Assembly: GCA_023415495.1 (NCBI GenBank)
Contig: JAEZKK010000020.1
Coordinates: 19,957-83,956 of the forward strand
Source: Bacteroidota bacterium
GTDB taxonomy: Bacteria; Bacteroidota; Bacteroidia; Bacteroidales; P3
Reading direction: 5' to 3'
Length of the DNA stretch: 64,000 bases
Shown: positions 53,916 through 61,597 of the stretch, piece after piece
Position numbering within the stretch: position 1 is the first letter of the stretch
Layout: each line of letters opens with the position of its first letter
The notes under the pieces: model-generated
What the model was told of the DNA's origin: nothing
Databases searched by the model: none
The model's input: only the letters and a program-made list of their open reading frames with translations
Translations under genes and position numbers: made by a program

Positions 53916-54935
53916 ATGGAAAAGAAAGAATTATTAAAAGATGTTGTAAAGCATATCGACATTAAAAAGATAAACACAACAGAGCTTATTGATGCGATGA
54001 GAGACATGTCTTTTTCATCTCGCGATACAGCAGTAGCTGCTGATATTTATGATATGATGATTAAAGATAAGGAATGTTCTATTATTTTGACTTTAGCAGG
54101 AAGCACATCAGCTGCAGGTTGTATGCAGGTTTATGTTGATATGGTAAAGAATAAGATGGTTGATTGTATTGTAGCAACAGGAGCATCAATTATTGATATG
54201 GACTTTTTCGAAGCATTAGGATTCAAACATTATAAAGGAACACCATTTATTGATGATAAATTCTTAAGAAGTAATTATATTGACAGAATTTATGATACAT
54301 ATATTGATGAAGAGGAATTACAAAACTGCGATGGAACTATTAAATTAATTGCTGATAGTTTGGAAAAACGTCCTTATTCTTCAAGAGAATTTATCTGGGA
54401 AATAGGTAAATGGTTAGCTGCAGGTAATGCTAAGAAAACAGATTCATTGATTCAAGCATGTTATGAGAATAATGTGCCAATCTTCTGCCCAGCATTTAGT
54501 GACTGTTCAGCAGGTTTTGGCTTAGTTTTACATCAAGTTGAAAACCCAGAAGCTCATTTAACTATCGATTCAGTAAGAGATTTTAGAGAATTGACAGATA
54601 TTAAGATAGAGGCTGGCACTACAGGTTTGTTTATGATAGGAGGAGGAGTTCCTAAGAATTTTGTTCAAGACACAGTAGTATGTGCTGAAATACTTGGTCA
54701 CGAAGATGTAGAAATGCATAAATATGCAGTTCAAATAACAGTTGCAGATTCAAGAGATGGAGCATGTTCAAGCTCTACTCTTAAAGAAGCAAGCTCATGG
54801 GGTAAGGTTGACACAACCTACGAACAAATGGTTTATGCAGAAGCGACAACAATAGTTCCTGCAATAGCATCATATATCTACCATAAAGGAGATTGGAGAA
54901 ACAGAGAGCCAAGAAACTTTGCTAAGATGTTTTAA
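53916..54935 (+). CDS. Deoxyhypusine synthase family protein
   Basis: 339 residues, NAD-dependent DHS fold. Landmarks are LTLAGSTSAAGCMQVYVDMV, DCIVATGASIIDMDF, FCPAFSDCSAGFG, GTTGLFMIGGGVPKNFVQDT and the spermidine/NAD lysine site SSWGKVDTTYEQM (Lys297). In eukaryotes and archaea it starts eIF5A hypusination; bacteria have no eIF5A, and characterised bacterial homologues act as homospermidine synthases or on unknown substrates. A hairpin follows before the transporter gene. Confidence 0.93.
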   Translation: MEKKELLKDVVKHIDIKKINTTELIDAMRDMSFSSRDTAVAADIYDMMIKDKECSIILTLAGSTSAAGCMQVYVDMVKNKMVDCIVATGASIIDMDFFEALGFKHYKGTPFIDDKFLRSNYIDRIYDTYIDEEELQNCDGTIKLIADSLEKRPYSSREFIWEIGKWLAAGNAKKTDSLIQACYENNVPIFCPAFSDCSAGFGLVLHQVENPEAHLTIDSVRDFRELTDIKIEAGTTGLFMIGGGVPKNFVQDTVVCAEILGHEDVEMHKYAVQITVADSRDGACSSSTLKEASSWGKVDTTYEQMVYAEATTIVPAIASYIYHKGDWRNREPRNFAKMF

Positions 54936-54964
54936 TTTATAAGATAAAATACGAATTAATCGAT

Positions 54965-55005
54965 AAATGTCTATTGGATATTCTTTGGAATTTCAGTAGA
55001 CATTT
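54965..55005 (+). terminator. Terminator-like hairpin after the DHS-like gene
   Basis: AAATGTCTATTG / CAGTAGACATTT, 12 pairs with one G-U, followed by a short T-rich stretch, 29 bases after the stop. Confidence 0.6.
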
Positions 55006-55027
55006 CTTGTTATAAAAGAATTATTAT

Positions 55028-56686
55028 ATGAGTAATTTAATTGATTTTTTCTCTGGTGGAGATATTGGTTATTCGATTATGCTATTGGCAATCACTATTA
55101 CCTTAGGTATTCAACTAGGTAAGATAAAGATTGCAAATATATCATTAGGAATAACTTGGATATTATTTGTCGGTATTGCAATTAGCCATTCTGGTTTTAT
55201 TGTCGATGCTCACCTTCTGCATTTTGCTAAAGAATTTGGATTAATACTATTTGTTTATTCTATTGGATTGCAGGTAGGGCCAGGATTCTTTTCTTCCTTA
55301 AAAAAAGGGGGTATGCAATTAAATATTATGGCAATGATGATAGTCGTTTTAGGATGTGTAACAACCTATATCATACATTTAGTTACAAATACAGAAATGT
55401 CCACAATGGTTGGAGTGCTTTCAGGAGCAGTAACAAATACTCCAGGGCTTGGAGCAGCACAGCAAACCTATACTGATATCACAGGAGAATCCAATCCATA
55501 TATTTCCTTAGGTTACGCACTTGCATATCCATTAGGAGTAATTGGGATAATAATATCTCCTATGATAATCAAATGGATATTAAGAATCAAACCAGAGGAA
55601 GAAAATATCCAAAATGATAAACAATCAGAAAACCTATCACAAGCAATATCAATAAAAATAACCAACCAAAACCTTTTCAACAAAAGCATAGCGGAAATTG
55701 CTAAAATCTATGATAAACCATTAGTATTTTCAAGAGTTCTAACCCAAGACAACCAAGTAATAAGATCAAATAACGACACAATAGTTCATCAAGGAGATAT
55801 AATAAGAGTTGTAGTAGAAAATCAAAATATTGATTCAATTATTGCATTTTTGGGGGAAAGAGTTGAAATTAGTGAAAAAGATTGGGAAGGAGAAAATGAG
55901 AAATTAATTTCAAGAAGAATAGTAGTTACACAAGCCAATGTTCACGGAAAGAAAATAGGCTCTTTAAATATTAGATCTCTATATAAAGTAAATATCACAA
56001 GGATACATCGTTCTGGTATAGAACTATTAGCAACTAATAATTTGCAACTTTTCTTGGGAGATAGAGTATCCGTTGTAGGTAAAGAAGAGGATATAAACAA
56101 GGTAGCAGAAATATTAGGCAACTCGATGAAAAGACTTGACCATCCGAATTTAATACCAATTTTCTTAGGAGTATTCTTAGGAATAATTCTTGGCTCGATA
56201 CCAATTGCATTCCCAGGACTACCTCAACCAGTTAAATTAGGACTTGCTGGAGGTCCATTAATTGTGGCAATACTAATAGCACGCTTTGGACCATATTATA
56301 AACTAATAACCTTTACAACTACAAGTGCTAATATGATGATTCGAGAGATTGGTATATCCATGTTTTTAGCCGCAGTAGGGCTTGGAGCAGGAGAGAAATT
56401 TCTCGATGCATTATTAAGTGGAGGATATCTTTGGGTAGTATATGGATTGCTAATAACCATACTACCACTATTAATAGTAGGAATATTTGCACGATTAAGA
56501 TATAAATTAGACTATTATACCTTGCTTGGACTACTCTCTGGTTCAATGACCGACCCACCAGCACTTGCATTTGCAAACTCAGTTTCGCCAAACGATGTCC
56601 CAGCAGTAGCATACGCAACAGTATACCCACTAACAATGTTCCTAAGAGTCCTAACCGCACAAATACTAATAATTATCAGTATATAA
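55028..56686 (+). CDS. AAE-family (YidE/aspartate-alanine exchanger type) transporter
   Basis: 552 residues. Duplicated membrane halves (~10-185 and ~375-552) bracket two RCK_C/TrkA-C domains (~205-290, ~293-370), the signature of the AspT/YidE AAE family. Motif GAVTNTPGLGAAQQ in the first half and its repeat SGSMTDPPALAFANS in the second bear the conserved NTPGLG/DPPAL pair. It exchanges an anion or amino acid; substrate unknown. A strong terminator follows. Confidence 0.93.
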   Translation: MSNLIDFFSGGDIGYSIMLLAITITLGIQLGKIKIANISLGITWILFVGIAISHSGFIVDAHLLHFAKEFGLILFVYSIGLQVGPGFFSSLKKGGMQLNIMAMMIVVLGCVTTYIIHLVTNTEMSTMVGVLSGAVTNTPGLGAAQQTYTDITGESNPYISLGYALAYPLGVIGIIISPMIIKWILRIKPEEENIQNDKQSENLSQAISIKITNQNLFNKSIAEIAKIYDKPLVFSRVLTQDNQVIRSNNDTIVHQGDIIRVVVENQNIDSIIAFLGERVEISEKDWEGENEKLISRRIVVTQANVHGKKIGSLNIRSLYKVNITRIHRSGIELLATNNLQLFLGDRVSVVGKEEDINKVAEILGNSMKRLDHPNLIPIFLGVFLGIILGSIPIAFPGLPQPVKLGLAGGPLIVAILIARFGPYYKLITFTTTSANMMIREIGISMFLAAVGLGAGEKFLDALLSGGYLWVVYGLLITILPLLIVGIFARLRYKLDYYTLLGLLSGSMTDPPALAFANSVSPNDVPAVAYATVYPLTMFLRVLTAQILIIISI

Positions 56687-56709
56687 GCACAAAAACAAAA
56701 ATAAAACCA

Positions 56710-56766
56710 AAGGCTTAGTCCAAAAGGGTAGAGGATAACCCCCAAACGGACTAAGCCTTTTTTTGT
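56710..56766 (+). terminator. Terminator of the AAE transporter
   Basis: AAAGGCTTAGTCC / GGACTAAGCCTTT (13 perfect pairs) followed by TTTT; within it sits a G/C-rich apical loop. Confidence 0.9.
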
Positions 56767-56869
56767 GTAAAATAGTGCAGTTTAACAAGCAAAGAATAGC
56801 TTTCTACAAAATGTAAAACGCTTATCAATTAAAAAATTAAAGCATACAATTAAAAATCAACAAAAAAAC

Positions 56870-57085
56870 ACCAGAGGTGCGACATTATGGTAGCAACAAG
56901 CAAATAACCCCCACACCACTACCCGATCCCGTAGGGTGTCGCAAGTTTGTAGCAAAAAGAATGTATATTATCCAATTCGACTCCCAAAGGAGTCGAATCA
57001 TACGAGGGTTAATAAAATAAATCTATAAACATTATTCCCCTAATGGGGTGAAGCTTTGAGGTCACAATTTGTGACCTCATTAATA
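56870..57085. repeat. REP-like palindrome cluster
   Basis: No gene in this 464-base gap. Perfect palindromes are ATTCGACTCC-caaa-GGAGTCGAAT (56975-56998), CCCC-taat-GGGG (57037-57048) and TGAGGTCACAA-t-TTGTGACCTCA (57057-57079). GTGCGACATT.TGGTAGCAA and GTGTCGCAAG.TTGTAGCAA (56877-56956) form a loosely repeated unit. The style resembles the Bacteroidota iterated intergenic palindromes; a second set is at 63241-63370. Confidence 0.65.
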
Positions 57086-57150
57086 CTAATAATTATATTA
57101 CCTTTTTTATTTCCAATTAAGAATAAGGAATCGCATTTTGCGATAGGAGG

Positions 57151-57600
57151 CTATTCTTTGTATATATATCCATTCTTTTTAGAAAGATTTAGCCAATAAT
57201 CCGATTCTATTAAATTGGTATCTGTACCTATACCATGTAAATAACACATACTTAACCAATATTGACTTACAGAATCATTCAAATAAGCACCAGTTTTAAT
57301 ATATTCAAAACTCTTAAATAAATCCTTTTTAACACCTTTCCCATAATAATACATCATACCAAAATTATAGAAAGCAAACTTATTACTATCCATACAAGCA
57401 AGTTGATAATATTTTAAAGCAGAATCAAATTTCAATTCCTTTGAGTAATAAACACCACGATGATAATTATCTAAATTAGATAAGTTTATTTTTAATAATT
57501 CGTTCTCCGCATGTTTACCATCTTGATAAGACATAAACAAAATAATAGCCATTGTAATGATAAAGGCTATGGAATAGAATAAAAGTTTTTTTGTTTTCAT
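57151..57600 (-). CDS. Membrane-anchored Sel1-repeat protein
   Basis: 149 residues. N-terminal anchor (~5-24), then TPR-like and Sel1 repeats: LKYYQLACMDSNKFAFYNFGMMYYYGKGVKKDLFKSFEYI and the next unit with YLHGIGTDTNLIESDYWLNLS. Sel1 proteins mediate protein-protein contacts. It is the last gene of the minus-strand accessory operon that starts at 59839, or has its own promoter. AT-rich codon use resembles its neighbours. Confidence 0.75.
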   Translation of the reverse strand: MKTKKLLFYSIAFIITMAIILFMSYQDGKHAENELLKINLSNLDNYHRGVYYSKELKFDSALKYYQLACMDSNKFAFYNFGMMYYYGKGVKKDLFKSFEYIKTGAYLNDSVSQYWLSMCYLHGIGTDTNLIESDYWLNLSKKNGYIYKE

Positions 57601-57674
57601 AGTTTTTTAATGAAATATCAGATTACTTATCGGTTTACCGCTTGCCCTAAGCAAGAAATCCTTATAGTAATATA

Positions 57675-57728
57675 GTGCGGGAGTCGGACTCATCGACTTT
57701 GTCGCTTTGCTCGCAAAGAATCCCGCAC
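57675..57728. repeat. Long hairpin GTGCGGGA...TCCCGCAC
   Basis: Eight-base GC-rich arms (57675-57682, 57721-57728) flank a 38-base loop that itself holds a CTTTG/CAAAG hairpin. It stands out from the AT-rich surroundings and lies between the Sel1 and HEPN-like genes. Possibly a repeat or terminator. Confidence 0.55.
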
Positions 57729-57792
57729 GACGGGAAATTGTCTCCTAATTTATTAGTACGATTAGATGAAGGAAAAGCTCTGTAAATATATA

Positions 57793-58371
57793 TTAAGAAT
57801 ATGTAATAGTTGTCCCTGATGCAACACAAGAACCATTATTATTAATCTCTACATTAGTTCCTTTATCTTGGATTTTCTTCCCTTTTAATTCCTTATCAAA
57901 GAATTCAATTTCGGATAAGAGAACACCATTAAACAAATCCAAGGCGTTAGTGTAATATTTTTCATAATATAAAGATAAACTTTGGTATTTTAATGAATTA
58001 AAGCACTCGTTGTCCCAAATCCATGTGTCATCATTATGAATACAAGCGGCACTAAACCATTCAAGATTTTTAGGTACACAATATTTTTTATTTATTATCT
58101 TTGTAAGAGGTTTAATGTTGTGAGCCAAAACATTTCGAAACATTTTAAAATCATCAAATTTACTTGTTGAATTAGTATTATCTCCTATTTGTTTCTTTAT
58201 CTTCTCTACAATTTCAATTATATTATAAAATAAATGTGTAACTAATATAAAATCCATTTCAATATGAATTTGTATATCTATGTTATTTACAATATTCGGC
58301 GATGCAGATTTATCGTTTTTTTCTTTTATCTGTTTAATTTGAAAAAATTTCTGAGCAAAGTGTAGTTCCAT
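57793..58371 (-). CDS. 3' part of a split gene, HEPN-like motif
   Basis: 192 residues as an open frame, probably the second half of one ~253-residue protein whose first half is at 58326-58553. The two frames overlap and meet at a T TTT TTC run (58341-58347 on the minus strand). Helical; contains FRNVLAHNIKPL, an R-x4-H pattern like that of HEPN-superfamily proteins, and WFSAACIHNDDTWIWDNE. The listed start Met is probably an accident of the shift. HEPN assignment is weak. Confidence 0.5.
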   Translation of the reverse strand: MELHFAQKFFQIKQIKEKNDKSASPNIVNNIDIQIHIEMDFILVTHLFYNIIEIVEKIKKQIGDNTNSTSKFDDFKMFRNVLAHNIKPLTKIINKKYCVPKNLEWFSAACIHNDDTWIWDNECFNSLKYQSLSLYYEKYYTNALDLFNGVLLSEIEFFDKELKGKKIQDKGTNVEINNNGSCVASGTTITYS

Positions 58372-58553
58372 TGAGCAACCATCAATCTTTTTTTATTTTG
58401 TTCTTCTGAAATTCCATCTATCTTGATTGGCTTCCCATTAATGTTTCCAACATACTTAGACCAAAACTCATTATAATTTTTTATTTTTGAACGAATCAAT
58501 TCCTTACACTTTTTTTCAAGTGGATCTCCATCATCTTTTATATTCCAATTCAT
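58326..58553 (-). CDS. 5' part of the same split gene
   Basis: 75 residues, MNWNIKDDGDPLEKKCKEL to VAQWNYTLLRNFFKLNR. A -1 shift at T TTT TTC (58341-58347) would continue into QIKQIKEKNDKS of the downstream frame. The N-terminal DPLEKKCKELI...FWSKYVGNINGKPI has no recognised family. Either a frameshift mutation, a sequencing error in the T6 run, or programmed -1 slippage. Confidence 0.5.
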   Translation of the reverse strand: MNWNIKDDGDPLEKKCKELIRSKIKNYNEFWSKYVGNINGKPIKIDGISEEQNKKRLMVAQWNYTLLRNFFKLNR

Positions 58554-58660
58554 ACTAATTTTTATTTTATTCTTTTTTTAGGCTATTTTCTTATATATCT
58601 AGAGGGGTTTTAGGCTTGTCATTTAAGGTTAAGGTTAATATCAATATAAGATTTATAAAT

Positions 58661-59008
58661 TTATTCTCTTGTCTTAGGAGTATTATCTTCAAACTCGTAT
58701 ATTTCTTTATTATTAAAGAGGTTTATTAAGCCTAAAGATAGTATTATGATGCCTAAAAGAATATTAGTGTAAGACAAAGTTTTACTTACTAAAGCTCCAC
58801 TTATCTCTCCACCCTTAATTCCTCCTTCAATTATATAATTATAAGCATCTCCTCCAACATATTTTGTAGGTTCTTCAATAAACTTATTTGGAATTGATAT
58901 TTTTATATATTGTGATATTCCATTGATAATAAATATTATTCCTACGATTGAAACAATAATACAAATCACTTTTTTAATTTTACTTCCTTTGATAATGTAT
59001 TTCTTCAT
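58661..59008 (-). CDS. Two-helix small membrane protein with YVGGDAYNYI motif
   Basis: 115 residues. Two membrane helices (~12-32 and ~80-98) face an external loop with EEPTKYVGGDAYNYIIEGG, a motif I recall from small membrane proteins of other gut bacteria; its role is unknown. Part of the accessory minus-strand operon, 33 bases downstream of the lipoprotein. Confidence 0.65.
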   Translation of the reverse strand: MKKYIIKGSKIKKVICIIVSIVGIIFIINGISQYIKISIPNKFIEEPTKYVGGDAYNYIIEGGIKGGEISGALVSKTLSYTNILLGIIILSLGLINLFNNKEIYEFEDNTPKTRE

Positions 59009-59041
59009 AATGAATTGTTTATTTAATTATTTATTTTATCA

Positions 59042-59839
59042 CTAAAGAATATCTGTGTCTAAAAAATATTCGTTACTGCTACTCGTTTTAGGTAGTGAAA
59101 TCCATCGTTCTACTAATTTTTTTTGAGTGTTTTGGGTGTCTTTTGTAATTGTAAAAATGATATTATTATCAAGTATTACTTCTATTTTGTGAATAGCTAC
59201 GTTTAAAGTAATTATTCGTTGTATTTCTGGCAGATCTTTAGGTAAAGTTATTGTTTCTCTTTTTGTCCTTTCTTCAAACTCAACATTTAAATCTGCCAGA
59301 GAAAAATATATTTCATATTTAAAAAAAAATTCTTTTTTTGCTATATCAACTTCACAAGGAAAAGAATAAAGTTTATTATATTCACTATTTTTTGACTCTT
59401 TAAAAAACTTATTTTTTACATTAAATACATAGAATGAATTCATTTTTGTGCCTTCTTTATAATAATGGACTCCTAAATCATCATAATTCCTTATTAAACT
59501 TGGTAAAAAGAAAAAAGTTTTAGTTTCAACATCATAACCAGTAGTAAAAGTTAAATTATTAACTACCATATCGAAAGTATCTGTTAGCATTTTTTTATAT
59601 TCCATAGAGTTTTTAATGCTATCAATTTTTTTCTCGTACTCTGCTTTTGTTTCATATATTGATTTTTCAGGTATATCAAAATATTCAATATGAGAAACTA
59701 ATTTTGTAATATCCGTTTTCCATTCAGGTTCTTTTCCATCAACTTTTGTCGTACTTGTATCTGTTAATTTATACTCGTTTTTCCCACCACAAGATAACAG
59801 CCCCAAGCTAACAGCTAAAACTAATAATACTTTTTTCAT
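59042..59839 (-). CDS. Lipoprotein of unknown function, strong Shine-Dalgarno
   Basis: 265 residues. Lipoprotein signal peptide with lipobox GLLSCGGK (Cys ~17). The mature part is a mixed alpha/beta domain with no recognised family. It is preceded by AAGGAGG six bases before the ATG, a perfect Shine-Dalgarno, which is unusual in this phylum, and by a ~290-base structured leader. First gene of the operon 59839 to ~57151. Confidence 0.8.
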   Translation of the reverse strand: MKKVLLVLAVSLGLLSCGGKNEYKLTDTSTTKVDGKEPEWKTDITKLVSHIEYFDIPEKSIYETKAEYEKKIDSIKNSMEYKKMLTDTFDMVVNNLTFTTGYDVETKTFFFLPSLIRNYDDLGVHYYKEGTKMNSFYVFNVKNKFFKESKNSEYNKLYSFPCEVDIAKKEFFFKYEIYFSLADLNVEFEERTKRETITLPKDLPEIQRIITLNVAIHKIEVILDNNIIFTITKDTQNTQKKLVERWISLPKTSSSNEYFLDTDIL

Positions 59840-60128
59840 TTTTTCCTCCTTGTTCTAAGGTTTGTAAATAAATTATTTTCAGCAAAAAGAAAGTAGTGTA
59901 TGCTAAGATGTCTTGGGAAGTACTTTTGATTAGAAAAGTAAAGCGTGGGACACTCACAGTATCTGCTGAAAGGTACGACCAAGCACCTGAAGCCAAATAA
60001 AGCAACGCCCACGCATATCGTGAGCATTTTCCTTATTGTTTTTTGGCTTCTATAAATTGGTCGTTTTATCAGCAAAAACAATAGCAAAACGCTATAATTC
60101 TTTTTTAATTAAACTTACTCGTTTAATA
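59840..60128 (-). ncRNA. Long structured leader with crossing stems (candidate cis-regulatory RNA)
   Basis: Minus-strand transcript between a promoter at 60135-60164 and the lipoprotein ATG. Complementary pairs are GCGTGGG (60008-60014) with CCCACGC (59943-59949), GAAGCCAAA (60042-60050) with TTTGGCTTC (59989-59997), and CTCAC (60020-60024) with GTGAG (59953-59957). The first and second cross, as do the first and third, so the folds are mutually exclusive or a pseudoknot. GGTGC-ttggtc-GTACC is a local hairpin. It is GC-richer than its surroundings. The frames reading through it are not convincing genes. Confidence 0.45.
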
Positions 60129-60134
60129 TGCCTG

Positions 60135-60164
60135 CAAAAATATTACAATTAATTGAATAAACAA
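60135..60164 (-). promoter_or_regulatory. Promoter of the leader-lipoprotein operon
   Basis: Minus-strand TATTTTTG (60135-60142) with TTG at 60162-60164, spacing 19; predicted start near 60128. Confidence 0.5.
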
Positions 60165-60412
60165 GTTTATTTTCAAGTTATTTTCTATAAATGCTGTTTT
60201 TACTATAATGAAATCATATTATTTATTGATTATTTTCTGGTATAGAAGAGATTACATCTAAAAAAAATAATAGTTATAAAACATAGTAAATACAATGGTT
60301 TGAGTTGTTTTATAACATTTGTTGTTGAAAACTTAAATAGTTTTTCATATAATTTATATGCTTGAAAATAAATTAAGTAGTAATTTAGCAAACTAATTTA
60401 GAATTATTGATT
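60165..60412. other. AT-rich gap
   Basis: Very AT-rich upstream region between divergent transcription units; I see no gene, repeat or clear -7 box for the gene at 60413. Confidence 0.5.
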
Positions 60413-61297
60413 ATGAGTTACAGATATATTACGGAAGAAGAAGAAAACTATATAAAAATGTTATTTGAAATATCGAATGACAATTCAAAATATGAGTTGT
60501 ATAATGAAAAAATAGATGCTTTTAATACAAAGTTTATTCAACTTTTTTTTGACCGTATTGACACGATAAATAAAGAAAAAATTATAACAAATAGTAATAA
60601 TAGAGTAGAAAATATGGTGCTTTATTTAAATTGTGATAGAGAAAAAGCTCAAAAATATTGCTTACTTCAAGAAATCAATAGTTATTTAACTCCAAACAGA
60701 GGTAATGAAGAGAAAACATTTTTTAATTATGTTATTGAATTAGTTGGATTACGTAATTTCTTTGCTAATGGTTTCTTTTTCAATCTTATTTCCTTTAAGA
60801 TGTTATTTTTTAATAAAGAAAAAAATTCTGAATGCGAAGTTTATAATGAAAATGATTTTTGTAATGATATCATATCTTTATCTTGTTATCTTGATAATGA
60901 TATAGATTATATACTTGATATGCATAATTTGTTTTATAATGATGTTGTTTTAAGTGATAAAAATAAAAAAAAGTGGGAAAAGGAATCAGATGATGCTAAA
61001 TATGAACAAATATATCAAGACTTAAAGCCATTCATATATGGTGCTTCAGCAGATATTTATTGTTCTATTATAAAAGATAAAAAACTACCTAAAAATACTG
61101 ATACAATTACTATGCTTTCAGGAAATAAACCAGATATTATACGTTTTGGAGATTGTTTTGGTATAGAACCTGCACAATTAAGTGAAATATTTGGGGTAAA
61201 AGTACTACCAAGTGATAGGAATAAAACATCAATAAACGATTTACTAAGGACTTTAAAGAAATATAATAGAAATTTATATTGTAAAAGCTCTAAATAA
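60413..61297 (+). CDS. Unknown protein of the accessory region
   Basis: 295 residues, starting at ATG 60413 (MSYRYITEEEENY); an in-frame TTG lies 6 bases upstream. Largely helical, many Asp, Asn and Cys, with a C-terminal segment FIYGASADIYCSIIKDKKLPK, IRFGDCFGIEPAQLSEIFGVK and a basic tail (RTLKKYNRNLYCK). No family recognised. It precedes a RepA-type ATPase and may belong to the same mobile unit. Confidence 0.75.
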   Translation: MSYRYITEEEENYIKMLFEISNDNSKYELYNEKIDAFNTKFIQLFFDRIDTINKEKIITNSNNRVENMVLYLNCDREKAQKYCLLQEINSYLTPNRGNEEKTFFNYVIELVGLRNFFANGFFFNLISFKMLFFNKEKNSECEVYNENDFCNDIISLSCYLDNDIDYILDMHNLFYNDVVLSDKNKKKWEKESDDAKYEQIYQDLKPFIYGASADIYCSIIKDKKLPKNTDTITMLSGNKPDIIRFGDCFGIEPAQLSEIFGVKVLPSDRNKTSINDLLRTLKKYNRNLYCKSSK

Positions 61298-61319
61298 ATT
61301 CGTTTTAAAATAAAATATT

Positions 61320-61367
61320 TTCGATATTCTTTTCGATATTCCTTTCGATACTCTTTTCGATATTTCA
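61320..61367. repeat. 12-bp tandem repeat, TCGATATTCTTT
   Basis: Four units of TCGATATTCTTT with minor variants, ending in TTTCAT; one further half unit near 61424-61437. A frame over it would read repeated Arg-Lys-Glu-Tyr and is a repeat artefact. Confidence 0.8.
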
Positions 61368-61505
61368 TTTTTATTCTAAATGTATGATATATTGCTTATT
61401 ACATTTTTAATATTTGTCTTTTTTCGATATTCTTTTCTACATAAATTTCAATACATATCAATCTTTAAGCATTGATAATAAGCTTGTTATGCTAAATAAT
61501 TGAAG

Positions 61506-61513
61506 TATCTTTG
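61506..61513 (+). promoter_or_regulatory. -7 promoter element for the RepA-like gene
   Basis: TATCTTTG. It covers the in-frame TTG at 61511, so translation must start later (ATG 61538 or 61598). Confidence 0.55.
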
Positions 61514-61597
61514 CAAAACGAAACCCTTAATAACTTAATGCGCATAGGTTGGAGATGGTTTAGATTTTCTAATATTAATTTAATAATACTTTTTAGT

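Noticed and set aside
53585..53965. Open frames over 53.6-53.9 kb
   Set aside because: They run antisense through tRNA-Ser and its terminator.
59879..60078. TCAGCAAAAA direct repeats flanking the leader as insertion target duplications
   Set aside because: Only ten AT-rich bases, no inverted termini and no transposase; chance is as likely.
59836..60087. 83-residue minus-strand frame through the leader (and a 65-residue one in another frame)
   Set aside because: The frame is cysteine- and phenylalanine-rich without a domain, overlaps the lipoprotein start and ribosome-binding site, and fits better as a structured leader.
61057..61368. Minus-strand frame starting with repeated Arg-Lys-Glu-Tyr
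   Set aside because: Antisense to a better gene and its N-terminus is the 12-bp tandem repeat.
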